A DNA stretch of 16,966 nt. It comes from Spirochaetales bacterium (GTDB lineage: Bacteria; Spirochaetota; Spirochaetia; Treponematales; UBA12059). This document shows, piece by piece, positions 6,820-14,514 of this stretch. Made by a program: the position numbers and the translations under genes. The stretch is from positions 1 to 16,966 of the forward strand of contig SPCK01000007.1 of NCBI GenBank assembly GCA_004525355.1. Direction: 5' to 3'. How positions within the stretch are numbered: position 1 is the first letter of the stretch; each line of letters opens with the position of its first letter. Under the pieces are notes generated by a model. The model was not told where the DNA came from and searched no databases. It saw nothing but the letters and a program-made list of their open reading frames with translations.

Positions 6820-7691
6820 GCCAGTCCAAGCCTGACACGCGTCTCGGATGGGCTCATGACGTTTCCACCAAGCCGCCTGATGATATCGACGCCTCTTTCC
6901 ACGAGTTGCTCGTTGGTGGCAAACACACCCTTTTCAAGGTAGATGTTGTCCTCAAGCCCGACCCTGCAGTTTCCTCCCATTATCCAGGACTGAGCAAGCA
7001 TGGCCATCTCGTTCCGCCCTATGCCAAAGGCTCCCCAACTATATCCTGTCGGAAGAGCGTTTTTCATGGCGATCACATTTTCCACCGTAGCCTCGGCGGC
7101 GTATGGGATACCCATGCATAATTGGAAAATGGTGTTTTTGGGCAACAGGTTTTCCTTGAGGAGCACCTTTGCCTGCCAGATATGGCCAAGCTCAAAAGCT
7201 TCTATCTCCGGAATGACACCGGCGGCCAATATCTGCTTGGCGGAATTCCTCAGCATATCCAGTGTGGAGATATAGCTGATGTTCTCACCATCGTTGAAAG
7301 AACCGCAGTCAAGTGTACAAATTTCAGGCTTGAGTCTAACAATGTGCTCCATGCGATCATCCACGCAAGCCATATCGCTGCCTTTGTCCAGACATGCAGG
7401 ATCGCCGTCAACCGGAATATAGTCGCCACCCATCCCGGTGGTGAGATTGATGATCACGTCGACGCCGCTCGATCGAATAAGGCGGACGGTCTCCTCGTAG
7501 AGTGCAAAGCTCCTGCATGGGGTGCCGGTTCCGGGTTCCCTGACATGCAGATGCACGATCGAGGCGCCGGCCTTGGCGGCCTTGATTGCTGCCGACGCGA
7601 TCTCCTCGGGTGACTTCGGGACTCCATCGTACTTCAGATGGCTGCTTCCCGAACCGGTTACGGCGCATGTAAAAATCGTCTTGTCACTCAC
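6816..7691 (-). CDS. Beta-keto acid cleavage enzyme, BKACE / Kce family (DUF849)
   Basis: This 291-aa TIM-barrel metalloenzyme condenses a beta-keto acid with acetyl-CoA and releases acetoacetyl-CoA (or a derivative) plus a shortened acid. The metal site is visible: HLH at 47-49 and Glu247 in RVGLEDN. Arg243 and Asp248 match the catalytic Arg and Asp of Kce (3-keto-5-aminohexanoate cleavage enzyme). Other family blocks are NLTTGMGGD (82-90), DCGSFN (128-133) and GIPYAAEATVENV. The residue corresponding to the amine-binding Glu14 of Kce appears to be Gly15, so the substrate is probably not 3-keto-5-aminohexanoate. Some family members cleave 3-dehydrocarnitine to glycine betaine and acetoacetyl-CoA, which suits the BCCT and CaiB neighbours. 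The start is GTG with AGGAGGG four bases upstream. The fold and reaction class are firm; the substrate is inferred. Confidence 0.94.
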   Translation of the reverse strand: MSDKTIFTCAVTGSGSSHLKYDGVPKSPEEIASAAIKAAKAGASIVHLHVREPGTGTPCRSFALYEETVRLIRSSGVDVIINLTTGMGGDYIPVDGDPACLDKGSDMACVDDRMEHIVRLKPEICTLDCGSFNDGENISYISTLDMLRNSAKQILAAGVIPEIEAFELGHIWQAKVLLKENLLPKNTIFQLCMGIPYAAEATVENVIAMKNALPTGYSWGAFGIGRNEMAMLAQSWIMGGNCRVGLEDNIYLEKGVFATNEQLVERGVDIIRRLGGNVMSPSETRVRLGLA

Positions 7692-7763
7692 TGTTCCCTC
7701 CTCGTATCGGATGATCTACTGAATCGCTTTCGCCCATGCATGAACTCATGCCATAATAAGAAT

Positions 7764-8861
7764 CTATTTCTCCGGAGCTCCGTATATACCGGACAGATTG
7801 AATCCCTCGACATTCATGGGATTGTTTGGCACGGTGAAAGCGCCCAGGTCGGGAACATATATACTCGCGTACATGTTCCGGTACTCAAGCTGTTCTGAAT
7901 GCATCACATCTTCCATTGAGTAGACCTTGGCAGCCGGGACCCTATGCGACCGCATCCTGCGTACGATATCATCTGCCGTCGCATTCACCACAGCTTTACT
8001 GATCGCTGTTTCCAGGGCTTCGCGGTTCCCGAGCCTGGATTCATTGTTGGTGTACTTTGGATCGTGTTCAAGCTCCCCTAATCCCAAGGCTTCGCAGAAA
8101 GGCTGCCACATCGAGTCACTGGCAACACCTATCGAGACGAAGCCGTCCTTTGTTTGGTATATACCGTATGGCGTTATCGTCGGATCGCCATTGCCAGCTC
8201 TTTCTATCACCTCGCCCAGCCCCGTGCGATACAGAACAGGTAGCTCATTGGTATCGATCAAGCTATCGACGATGGATACCTCGACCCTGTCGCCGGTCCC
8301 TGTCCGACTCCTGTCCAGCAAAGCCATCAGGATACCAAGGTTAAGTTTCATTCCTGCCAGGGTGTCTCCGAATTCAACACCGATTCTGACTGGCACATCG
8401 CCCGGGAACCCAGTGAAACCAAGCACTCCGCTGGCCGCCTGGGCAACGATTTCAGCGCATGGCCGTCCCGCGTATTCTCCGGATTCACCGAACCCGGTAA
8501 TCGATGCATACACGATCCTGGAATTGATATCTCTGATCGCCTCATAGTGCAGATCGATGCCGGCGAACAAGTTCCTGTCACCGACTATCATCACATCAGA
8601 TTCCCCTATGAGTTTTAGTAGAGCATCGATATCCGCCTTGTCATCCGGACTAATCTCGATACATTTGTTCCCACGGTTCAGGTAAGCATGCATCAAGCTT
8701 CTGCCGTTCTTTAGCGGCATCGAGTCCTTAATTCCCGCTTCCCTTCCCTTTGCATTTACCTTGATTACCTGTGCACCGAAATCTGACAGTTGCAGCGCAC
8801 AGAAGGCCCCGGCGTAGCTATCGGACAAGTCTAGAGCCTTTATTTCATTCAACGGCTTCAT
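7764..8861 (-). CDS. Class III CoA-transferase (CaiB/BaiF family), copy A
   Basis: This 365-aa formyl-CoA transferase-like protein moves CoA between an acyl-CoA and a free acid through an aspartyl-CoA mixed anhydride. It opens MKPLNEIKALDLSDSYAGAF, then has QLSDFGAQVIKV and LNRGNK (61-66). The catalytic Asp is probably Asp166 in EFGDTLAGM. It then has RSRTGTGDRVEVSIVDS. The usual ENFKPG motif near residue 95 is replaced by GDRNLFAG, which marks it as a divergent paralogue; it is also shorter than copy B. The start is ATG with GGAGG four bases upstream; 31 bases separate it from copy B. Adjacent, different type III transferases often form a heterodimer, as in BbsE/BbsF. It probably activates the imported acid; donor and acceptor are unknown. 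Confidence 0.93.
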   Translation of the reverse strand: MKPLNEIKALDLSDSYAGAFCALQLSDFGAQVIKVNAKGREAGIKDSMPLKNGRSLMHAYLNRGNKCIEISPDDKADIDALLKLIGESDVMIVGDRNLFAGIDLHYEAIRDINSRIVYASITGFGESGEYAGRPCAEIVAQAASGVLGFTGFPGDVPVRIGVEFGDTLAGMKLNLGILMALLDRSRTGTGDRVEVSIVDSLIDTNELPVLYRTGLGEVIERAGNGDPTITPYGIYQTKDGFVSIGVASDSMWQPFCEALGLGELEHDPKYTNNESRLGNREALETAISKAVVNATADDIVRRMRSHRVPAAKVYSMEDVMHSEQLEYRNMYASIYVPDLGAFTVPNNPMNVEGFNLSGIYGAPEK

Positions 8862-8892
8862 GTTTCCTCCGGGCTATGCATGCATCGGTTCA

Positions 8893-10053
8893 TCATATGA
8901 TCTCGTCTTCTTCATATCCGTACTGCTGCAGTATCTCGCTGTTATGCTCACCAAGCGCAGGAGCCCCGGACAGCACACTGCCCGGAGCGTTTCCAAGCTT
9001 GATCGAGATGCCTGGCATGGTGACGCTTCCTGTGGCCTTGCCATCAACAGTGATAAACGTATTCCGTACTTTGTGATGCGGATTGTCGACCAGGTCACCC
9101 GCATCCATCACGGCAGAACAGGGTACGGAATTACGGTTGAATGCCTCTACCACTTCATCCAGGCTTCTCGTTGCCATATAGTCACCGATTATCTTTTTCA
9201 ATCCTGACTCGTAGTTTCTTACCCGTTTTTCGCTGTTATCCAGAGATTCATCGGCAAGCAGATCCTGCCTGCCGATCGTCTGGCAAAAACCGTTCCATTC
9301 CAATTCGTTCGTAACGTCCAGGGCCGCAAATCCAGTCACCGTTTGAAAAACATCGCACGGAGCATGCCAAGGGCTGGTGTTGCCGTTTCTTTTGTGGTGA
9401 ACACCGTTCCCGGAATAGTCCAGCACCGCTCCGCCAAGGATTGAAAAGATAGAATCGAGGATTGAGATATCTACGCGTTGACTTTGTCCAGTGGCAGCCC
9501 TGGCAATCAAAGCAAGACAGATGGCATTGGCCAGGTATATTCCACTAAGATGATCACCTATCGCCTGGCCAGCCTTGATCGGAATTCCGCTCCGCTCTCC
9601 GGTCAGGTGAGCAATACCGCTCTGGCATTGCAGCATCAGGTCATACGCAGGTAAACCCTTAAGTGGGCCATTTGCTCCGTAGCCAGAAAGTGAAGCATAG
9701 ACGATTCGGTCGTTCGCCAATCGCAGTTGCTCATATCCCAAGCCCAGTCTGTCCATGTTGCCTGCCTTGAAGTTTTCACAGACGACATCCGCATCCCCGA
9801 CCAGTTCAAGAAGCAGTTCTTTACCCTTGGGATTGCTTGCATTAACCGTGATACTTTTTTTACCTCTGTTCAGGAACGAAAAGTACAAGCTAGCGCCGTC
9901 CCTGAATGGCGGCCAGTTCCTGCACATGTCTCCGGAACCCGGTCTCTCTATCTTTATGACCTCTGCTCCAAAGTCGGCCAAGTACATGGTACACAGGCTT
10001 CCGGCGTGGGCTTGAGTAAAGTCAATAACCTTGATCCCGTCGAGTGGTCGCAA
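8893..10053 (-). CDS. Class III CoA-transferase (CaiB/BaiF family), copy B
   Basis: This 386-aa CaiB-type CoA-transferase is the more canonical of the pair. It starts RPLDGIKVIDFTQAHAGS, then DFGAEVIKIERPGSGD, LNRGKKSI (61-68), the ENFKAG motif (93-98), SLSGYGANGP (121-130), and the putative catalytic Asp167 in AIGDHLSGIYLA. ATGQSQRVDISILDS follows. The only good start is TTG at 10051-10053, with AAGGGG six bases before it; the nearby ATG is in another frame. A 93-base gap separates it from the dehydratase-like gene upstream. By analogy with E. coli CaiB it could transfer CoA to carnitine, crotonobetaine or gamma-butyrobetaine. That is inference from neighbours, not from residues. Confidence 0.94.
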   Translation of the reverse strand: MRPLDGIKVIDFTQAHAGSLCTMYLADFGAEVIKIERPGSGDMCRNWPPFRDGASLYFSFLNRGKKSITVNASNPKGKELLLELVGDADVVCENFKAGNMDRLGLGYEQLRLANDRIVYASLSGYGANGPLKGLPAYDLMLQCQSGIAHLTGERSGIPIKAGQAIGDHLSGIYLANAICLALIARAATGQSQRVDISILDSIFSILGGAVLDYSGNGVHHKRNGNTSPWHAPCDVFQTVTGFAALDVTNELEWNGFCQTIGRQDLLADESLDNSEKRVRNYESGLKKIIGDYMATRSLDEVVEAFNRNSVPCSAVMDAGDLVDNPHHKVRNTFITVDGKATGSVTMPGISIKLGNAPGSVLSGAPALGEHNSEILQQYGYEEDEII

Positions 10054-10146
10054 TTCATACCCCTTTTAGCGCATCGATTGATGAATGCCGTATGGCGACA
10101 GCTTTCAAAGAATCTTATCCGCAAGACTTCCGAAAGCCATTCTCTA

Positions 10147-11613
10147 TCATTTCTTTTTTTGTGGTTCGGGGAATTCCTCAACTATTCCCATTATATTTCG
10201 GGCGTAATTCGCATACTCCTCAAAGGGTGTGGCGAACCGTATAGTAAGCTTGGCTCCATCAGGAGATCCGCCACCGTGCATGCACCCGGGAACGCCGCCG
10301 CCGATCGTCAACCACTCGGAGAGCCTGGCCGCCTTGAGCCGCGATTCCGCCGATACTGATCCAGCCTGGTAATACTGCCGCAGCAGATCGCCGTATTCGG
10401 CATTGGCCAAGTCCTTGGCGGAGGGCATGCAACCGGTCTCGACCATGCCACCGCCGATCTCCTGGGTCAATCGTTTATTTTCGTATGGCAAGGTTGCCAC
10501 CAGAACCTTATTCGTATGCGCTGTGAGTGGATCAGCAAAAAACGAGCCCGATGGGTGAAGTTTTCCAAGGGTGCAGGCGCCTACACCCAACCCAAAGTTG
10601 ATTTGATTGTTGATTGACATGTTGACCAACTTGTCGGTGAATGGTTTGATGGACAATCCATTTGCACGCGCCATCAGCGTCGATGCTCCGATCATGACAT
10701 CGCCCTGACCGGCGACGCAGGCTCCTATGCAGGCCCGATAGTTGGCGGTGAAGTATTGTATGAAGCTTTTGGTAAACTCGTATTCCCCGCACATGAAAAC
10801 ACGCTCTTTAGGAACAAAGACATCATTGAAGAGCAACATGCCTTGTGTGATACCCGTGTTAGGAACTTCGCTAGAGCCCGTATCTTCCAGGTCCCGGAGG
10901 TCGCTTGGATGGGTGGCTTCGATGATCGTCAAGTTTTCAATATCCCTTGGCACCACACAGGCCAGGGCATAATCCTTGTCTTCTTCGGAATAAATTCCGC
11001 CAGGAAGCAGAAATATTTCCTGTGAAGCCGCCGTACCGCAGATCATGAACTTTGCCCCGCGGATGACGATACCGTCCTCGCGGATGGTGACAATCCGGAG
11101 ATTGGCGTCAGGGTTTGACTGCTGCGATGGCTTGAGGCTCCGATCGCCCTTGGCATCTGTCAACGCTCCCGCTACGGTGATGCCTGTCTCCTCCGATTTG
11201 ACTATCCAATTCTTGAGCCTGCTCTGGTACTCCGTTCCATACTTCGCGTCGATTTCCTGCGCAACGGCCCATAGCACATTTTGCGCATTCCACCCGACGC
11301 ATACTGCCCCGGAACAGGTTCCGGTACGACGGTAATTCTGGCGTTTCAGCATCATGTTGCCGACAAGGTCCTCAGGTTTCTGCATCATTGAATTCCAACG
11401 GTGTATCGTGTTACCTGTAAATACGGAACTTGTCGTGTACTCACTGGCGAGATCCGGATCATTGGAAGCGTCGAAACTCAGGCAGTGGCTTTCTACTGTT
11501 CTCTTCGTCGCCGGATGCGTCGTGACATCTTGTATCAATTCGCCGAACTTATAGATATTCGGCCTCATCTTTCTAAGTGAATCAAGATAATCTTTCCTGG
11601 TCTTCAAAGCCAT
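10147..11613 (-). CDS. 4-hydroxybutyryl-CoA dehydratase / 4-hydroxyphenylacetate 3-hydroxylase family flavoprotein, candidate C-N (TMA) lyase
   Basis: This 488-aa protein is colinear with AbfD (4-hydroxybutyryl-CoA dehydratase, a FAD/[4Fe-4S] enzyme). Shared landmarks are YLDSLRK (9-15), KFGELI, the Cys region RTGTCSGAVCVGWNAQN (96-112), REDGIVIRGAK (178-188), CGTAASQE (192-199), NDVFVPKERVFMCGEY (263-278) and MHGGGSP (445-451). Against remembered AbfD, key residues differ: Glu257 is Gln257, ligand His292 is Tyr292, Tyr296 is Ile296, and the Glu before SMHGAGSP is Gly443. Cys299 is kept. The Cys99-x3-Cys103 pair is Cys100-x4-Cys105, and Cys295 is extra. AbfD chemistry is therefore unlikely. 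A redox-neutral flavin lyase removing trimethylamine from a 4-trimethylammonio acyl-CoA fits both family and context. The start is ATG with AGGGGG six bases upstream. It is the first gene of the operon, behind a MarR-type operator. Family is firm, reaction speculative. Confidence 0.88.
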   Translation of the reverse strand: MALKTRKDYLDSLRKMRPNIYKFGELIQDVTTHPATKRTVESHCLSFDASNDPDLASEYTTSSVFTGNTIHRWNSMMQKPEDLVGNMMLKRQNYRRTGTCSGAVCVGWNAQNVLWAVAQEIDAKYGTEYQSRLKNWIVKSEETGITVAGALTDAKGDRSLKPSQQSNPDANLRIVTIREDGIVIRGAKFMICGTAASQEIFLLPGGIYSEEDKDYALACVVPRDIENLTIIEATHPSDLRDLEDTGSSEVPNTGITQGMLLFNDVFVPKERVFMCGEYEFTKSFIQYFTANYRACIGACVAGQGDVMIGASTLMARANGLSIKPFTDKLVNMSINNQINFGLGVGACTLGKLHPSGSFFADPLTAHTNKVLVATLPYENKRLTQEIGGGMVETGCMPSAKDLANAEYGDLLRQYYQAGSVSAESRLKAARLSEWLTIGGGVPGCMHGGGSPDGAKLTIRFATPFEEYANYARNIMGIVEEFPEPQKKK

Positions 11614-11674
11614 TCATTACCCCCTATGCGCATGCCAACCTTCCGGCGGATGTGCGGCTTGCAACGAACCTTGC

Positions 11675-11782
11675 GAATGTGCAATCTTGCAACATGGATG
11701 GTTCATCTCATATTCCTACGAACAAATACTATACCCATACTGATTATTTCACAACTAATATTTTGTTGGCAAAGTATATTTT
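11675..11782 (-). promoter_or_regulatory. Promoter/leader copy A, upstream of the dehydratase-like operon
   Basis: This AT-rich stretch precedes the dehydratase-like gene and matches 15351-15458 without gaps at 83 of 108 positions (eye count). Similarity tapers off over roughly the next 35-45 bases towards the gene. A conserved TATAGT (11733-11728, minus strand) is a likely -10; the -35 is poorly defined (TTGTGA or TTGCCA are options). The strongest identity is at the upstream end, in the inverted repeat. Gene-proximal leader and Shine-Dalgarno follow to 11613. There is no clear terminator after fixB-2, so readthrough from the upstream operon may add to expression. Confidence 0.7.
11758..11777. 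promoter_or_regulatory. Candidate MarR-type operator, site A
   Basis: ATATTTTGT, TG, GCAAAGTAT form an imperfect inverted repeat (9-base arms, two G-T type mismatches). The surrounding 26 bases (11757-11782) agree with the site at 15433-15458 at 24 positions. It lies about 25 bases upstream of the presumed -10, overlapping any -35. The divergent MarR gene at 15521 is the obvious candidate binder. Confidence 0.6.
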
Positions 11783-11805
11783 TCAAATTCGACTGTGCCG
11801 GGATA

Positions 11806-12822
11806 TCAAGTCTTTGGCAGTTCCTCTAGAAGCCTGGGCACGATCTCAAAGAGATCCCCGACGATAGCCACATCGGCAAGCTGCATCATCGGGGTGTCGG
11901 GATTCTTGTCTATCGCGATGATGTAGTCGCAGGACTGCATGCCTACAAGGTGCTGAATCTGGCCTGAGATGCCACATGCGACGTAGACGCTTGCTTGGAC
12001 GGTCTGGCCGGTCTGGCCCACCTGGTGACTGTACGGCACCCAGCCGGAGTCGACAGCTGCCCGGCTAGCTCCAACTGCCCCACCAACGCGGTCGGCTAGG
12101 CGTTTCAGCATCTTGAAGCCCTCGGCGCCTTTCATGCTCCGTCCGCCAGCGATGATGAAGCGGGCATCAGCCAGATTTATGGCGTTCTCTGGGTCGTGGA
12201 ATATCTCTATCACTTTCTTCAGCTTCGTAGCTTCGCCTTCCAGCATCGTTTCAATGATCACTCGGCCAATGCGGGATGGATCGGGTTCAAGTGCATTCAT
12301 GACACGGGGCCGGACGGTAGCCAACTGCGGCCGGTGGTTGGAGCAGCGTATTGTCGCCATGATGTTGCCGCCAAATGCCGGACGGGTTTGCAGCAGGTCA
12401 CCATTGTCAAGATCTATGGAAAGGCCCGTGCAGTCGGCTGTAAGGCCACAGCTGGCCAAGACTGCGACCCGCGGAATCAGTGCTCGCCCCCGGGTGGTGG
12501 CCCCGCAGATCATCACCTCCGGTTTGTGTTTGCGCAGCAAATGCACAAGGACAGACGCCTGATCCTCGTCTATGAAGTAGGCCAAACGGGGATCGTCCAC
12601 GACAAGCACCGTGTCAGCCCCATAGCTGATCATTTCCACGGCTGCCTTGGAGATACCGTCACCAAGGACGACACACCACAGCTCGGATTTCCTGGCGTCC
12701 GCAAGGGTCCTCGCTGCGCCGAGGAGCTCGTAGCTCACCTTCTGGACCTGTCCCTCGAGGACTTCCGCAACAACCCATATGTTCTTGTAGCCTTGGCGTG
12801 CTTCGACTGTCTGTGCGATCAT
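11806..12822 (-). CDS. fixB: Electron transfer flavoprotein alpha subunit, canonical type (FixB/EtfA-2)
   Basis: This is the second ETF alpha subunit in the locus, 338 aa, and it pairs with FixA-2, which starts 12 bases upstream. It has all classical FAD-binding motifs: GGRSMKGAEGFKMLKRLAD, GASRAAVDSGWVPYSHQ, VGQTGQTV, ACGISGQIQHLVGM and IDKNPDTPMMQLADVAIVGD near the C-terminus. The N-domain has VLGDGISKAAVEMISYGAD and TRPAFGGNIMATIRC. GAAGGTGG before the ATG at 12822 supports the start. In contrast to EtfA-1, the FAD loops match the consensus, so the two ETFs probably have different redox properties or partners. The gene order QueG-like, MTHFR, FixA, FixB suggests it may exchange electrons with the MTHFR rather than only with the acyl-CoA dehydrogenase. 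Confidence 0.95.
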   Translation of the reverse strand: MIAQTVEARQGYKNIWVVAEVLEGQVQKVSYELLGAARTLADARKSELWCVVLGDGISKAAVEMISYGADTVLVVDDPRLAYFIDEDQASVLVHLLRKHKPEVMICGATTRGRALIPRVAVLASCGLTADCTGLSIDLDNGDLLQTRPAFGGNIMATIRCSNHRPQLATVRPRVMNALEPDPSRIGRVIIETMLEGEATKLKKVIEIFHDPENAINLADARFIIAGGRSMKGAEGFKMLKRLADRVGGAVGASRAAVDSGWVPYSHQVGQTGQTVQASVYVACGISGQIQHLVGMQSCDYIIAIDKNPDTPMMQLADVAIVGDLFEIVPRLLEELPKT

Positions 12823-12834
12823 TTCATACCACCT

Positions 12835-13623
12835 TCAAATGAAGCTTCGCAGCCGCAGCTCGTGAACAAGCTTCCTTACGCATTCCGTGGGAGTGCCTTC
12901 GATCCTCAGCGTCGTCTTTGACCTGCCAGCCGGGGGATTGGTCTTGACTACTCTCGTCGGAGAGCCGTTGAGCCCAATTTTGTCCAGTTCGGCACCAATA
13001 TCCATGGCTGTCCACAGGGGGATTTCGACATTCTGCGCTGCCAGCCTGCCTTTGAGTGTGGGAATTCGTGGCTGGTTTATGTCTTTTACGACCGTCAGAA
13101 CCGCAGGCAGGACAAGCGTACAACGATCCCACCCGTCCTCGTGCATGCGCTTGGTGGTCAGCCGCCCATTGCCGATGTCGCTGATGGCCATCACATAGGT
13201 GGCTTGGAGCCAGCCAAGGTGGGCGGCAATGCCGGGTCCGACCTGGGCCGTGTCGCCGTCTATTGCCTGCTTGCCACAAATGACAAGGTCGACGCTACCG
13301 ATTTTCTCAATGGCCTTGGAGAGTGCATAGCTCGTGGCCCAGGTGTCTGACCCCCCAAAGGCCCGGTCGCTTAGCAGAACACCACGGTCGGCTCCCACCG
13401 ACAGCGCTTCACGGAGGATCAATTCGGCGCGCTGCGGCCCCATCGTCAGGACAATGACCTCTCCGCCGACTTTTTCTTTGATTCTAATGGCCTCTTCGAG
13501 CGCGTATGTGTCAAAGGGGTTCATCACCGCCTTGATACCCTCACGGATTATCCTTTTGGTCTCCGGGTCTATCTTGGCGTCGTTTGTGCCTGGGACCTGT
13601 TTGATGCAGACCACTATCTTCAT
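12835..13623 (-). CDS. fixA: Electron transfer flavoprotein beta subunit (FixA/EtfB-2)
   Basis: This 262-aa EtfB begins MKIVVCIKQVPGTNDAKIDP, with FGGSDTWATSYALSKAIEK and the canonical nucleotide loop CGKQAIDGDTAQVGP (116-130). LPAVLTVVKDINQPRIPT is the conserved C-terminal-half signature. A longer frame with a TTG start is possible, but ATG at 13623 overlaps the MTHFR stop by four bases (ATGA), the pattern of translational coupling, and gives the standard N-terminus. FixB-2 follows after 12 bases. Coupling of an ETF to a MetF-type enzyme is noteworthy because MTHFR normally uses NAD(P)H, ferredoxin or an associated subunit. The partner assignment is inferred from overlap only. Confidence 0.95.
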   Translation of the reverse strand: MKIVVCIKQVPGTNDAKIDPETKRIIREGIKAVMNPFDTYALEEAIRIKEKVGGEVIVLTMGPQRAELILREALSVGADRGVLLSDRAFGGSDTWATSYALSKAIEKIGSVDLVICGKQAIDGDTAQVGPGIAAHLGWLQATYVMAISDIGNGRLTTKRMHEDGWDRCTLVLPAVLTVVKDINQPRIPTLKGRLAAQNVEIPLWTAMDIGAELDKIGLNGSPTRVVKTNPPAGRSKTTLRIEGTPTECVRKLVHELRLRSFI

Positions 13624-14432
13624 GATATGGCCCCGGTTTCCCAAGTGGTCTTGAGAAGGTCAAACTGGGTCTTGAAACCGATTATCGATAGGTAGACGCC
13701 ACAGTCGATGTAGTTCCTGTGAAGGGTCTTGAGGTTTGCGATGGGGTCATAGGGCGCACACTGAGGAATATCGTAGCCGACGGCCTCGGACAGCAGATCA
13801 AGCTTCTTGCTCATCCAGGCCTCGACAATCATCGGCACTTCCGGGTGCAGCGCATGAAGTTTGTCCACGAGGGGGTGCCGTTCGATGACAGGCTGGGTGA
13901 TGACAAAGGTTGCGCCCGCGGCCAGCTTCCGCTCAAACTTGGCAAACTCGTGTTCCTCCGGCTCGTAGGGATTGAAAGCGACGCCCAGCTCGAATTCCCC
14001 AGGCCAGCGCCCGATAATGTAACGCAGCAACTCCACCGAGCTGACCGATTCCACGCCCTTGGCACCGATATCCGCGGGCTTGAGCTTGGGCAGACGGTCC
14101 GAACCGTCACCGGTCACCACCAAGAGCTGTCTGATCCCGATCTTCCTGCAGGATTCCAGTATGCCGTCCAGATTGTCCTTTGAGTGGAACGTGTTCAGGT
14201 GGATCATCACCAGGTCGGGCTTAGCCTGGATATTCAGCTCCTCTATCATCTCAGTGCCCTGGAAGGCCAGGTTCCCCATGGCGTTATCCGTGATGCAAGC
14301 GCAGAATCCTCTCTCCATGATCCGATTGAATTTTGTCACAAAGACCGCCAGATCATCATCGAGCTTCTCCGTATCCTGCTTGGGAGGGAGGACCTCGACA
14401 TGGTAAATCCGATTCTTGATATGCTGTTTCAT
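13620..14432 (-). CDS. metF: Methylenetetrahydrofolate reductase family (MetF-type)
   Basis: This 270-aa FAD-dependent TIM-barrel protein interconverts 5,10-methylene-THF and 5-methyl-THF. It keeps HVEVLPPK with Glu13 (the MetF catalytic Glu), TDNAMGN (48-54), HLNTFHSKDNL (78-88), LLVVTGD with Asp109 near the folate/flavin position, GVAFNPYEPEEHEFAKFERK (150-169) and ITQPVIER with Gln180. It is somewhat shorter than E. coli MetF and lacks any MetV-like Fe-S zinc extension. The start is ATG with AAGGA about ten bases upstream, a modest ribosome site. It sits between a QueG-like Fe-S protein and fixAB, so it may work in the oxidative direction on methyl groups released from a methylated amine, passing electrons to the ETF. 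No corrinoid methyltransferase is in the window to feed it. Housekeeping methionine supply remains an alternative. Confidence 0.9.
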   Translation of the reverse strand: MKQHIKNRIYHVEVLPPKQDTEKLDDDLAVFVTKFNRIMERGFCACITDNAMGNLAFQGTEMIEELNIQAKPDLVMIHLNTFHSKDNLDGILESCRKIGIRQLLVVTGDGSDRLPKLKPADIGAKGVESVSSVELLRYIIGRWPGEFELGVAFNPYEPEEHEFAKFERKLAAGATFVITQPVIERHPLVDKLHALHPEVPMIVEAWMSKKLDLLSEAVGYDIPQCAPYDPIANLKTLHRNYIDCGVYLSIIGFKTQFDLLKTTWETGAIS

Positions 14433-14514
14433 GGTCTTTTATTCCTTGCAACGTGCCCGTACTTGTCGCTGCCAAATGGCAAAGCAGCTTGAATCAAGGC
14501 AATCATTCATGGTC

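Noticed and set aside
10147..11613. Reading the gene as a standard 4-hydroxybutyryl-CoA dehydratase or as an oxygen-dependent 4-hydroxyphenylacetate hydroxylase
   Set aside because: The dehydratase acid/base residues and a cluster ligand are changed, and the Cys-rich region and closer overall similarity are to AbfD, not to HpaB; no flavin reductase partner is nearby.
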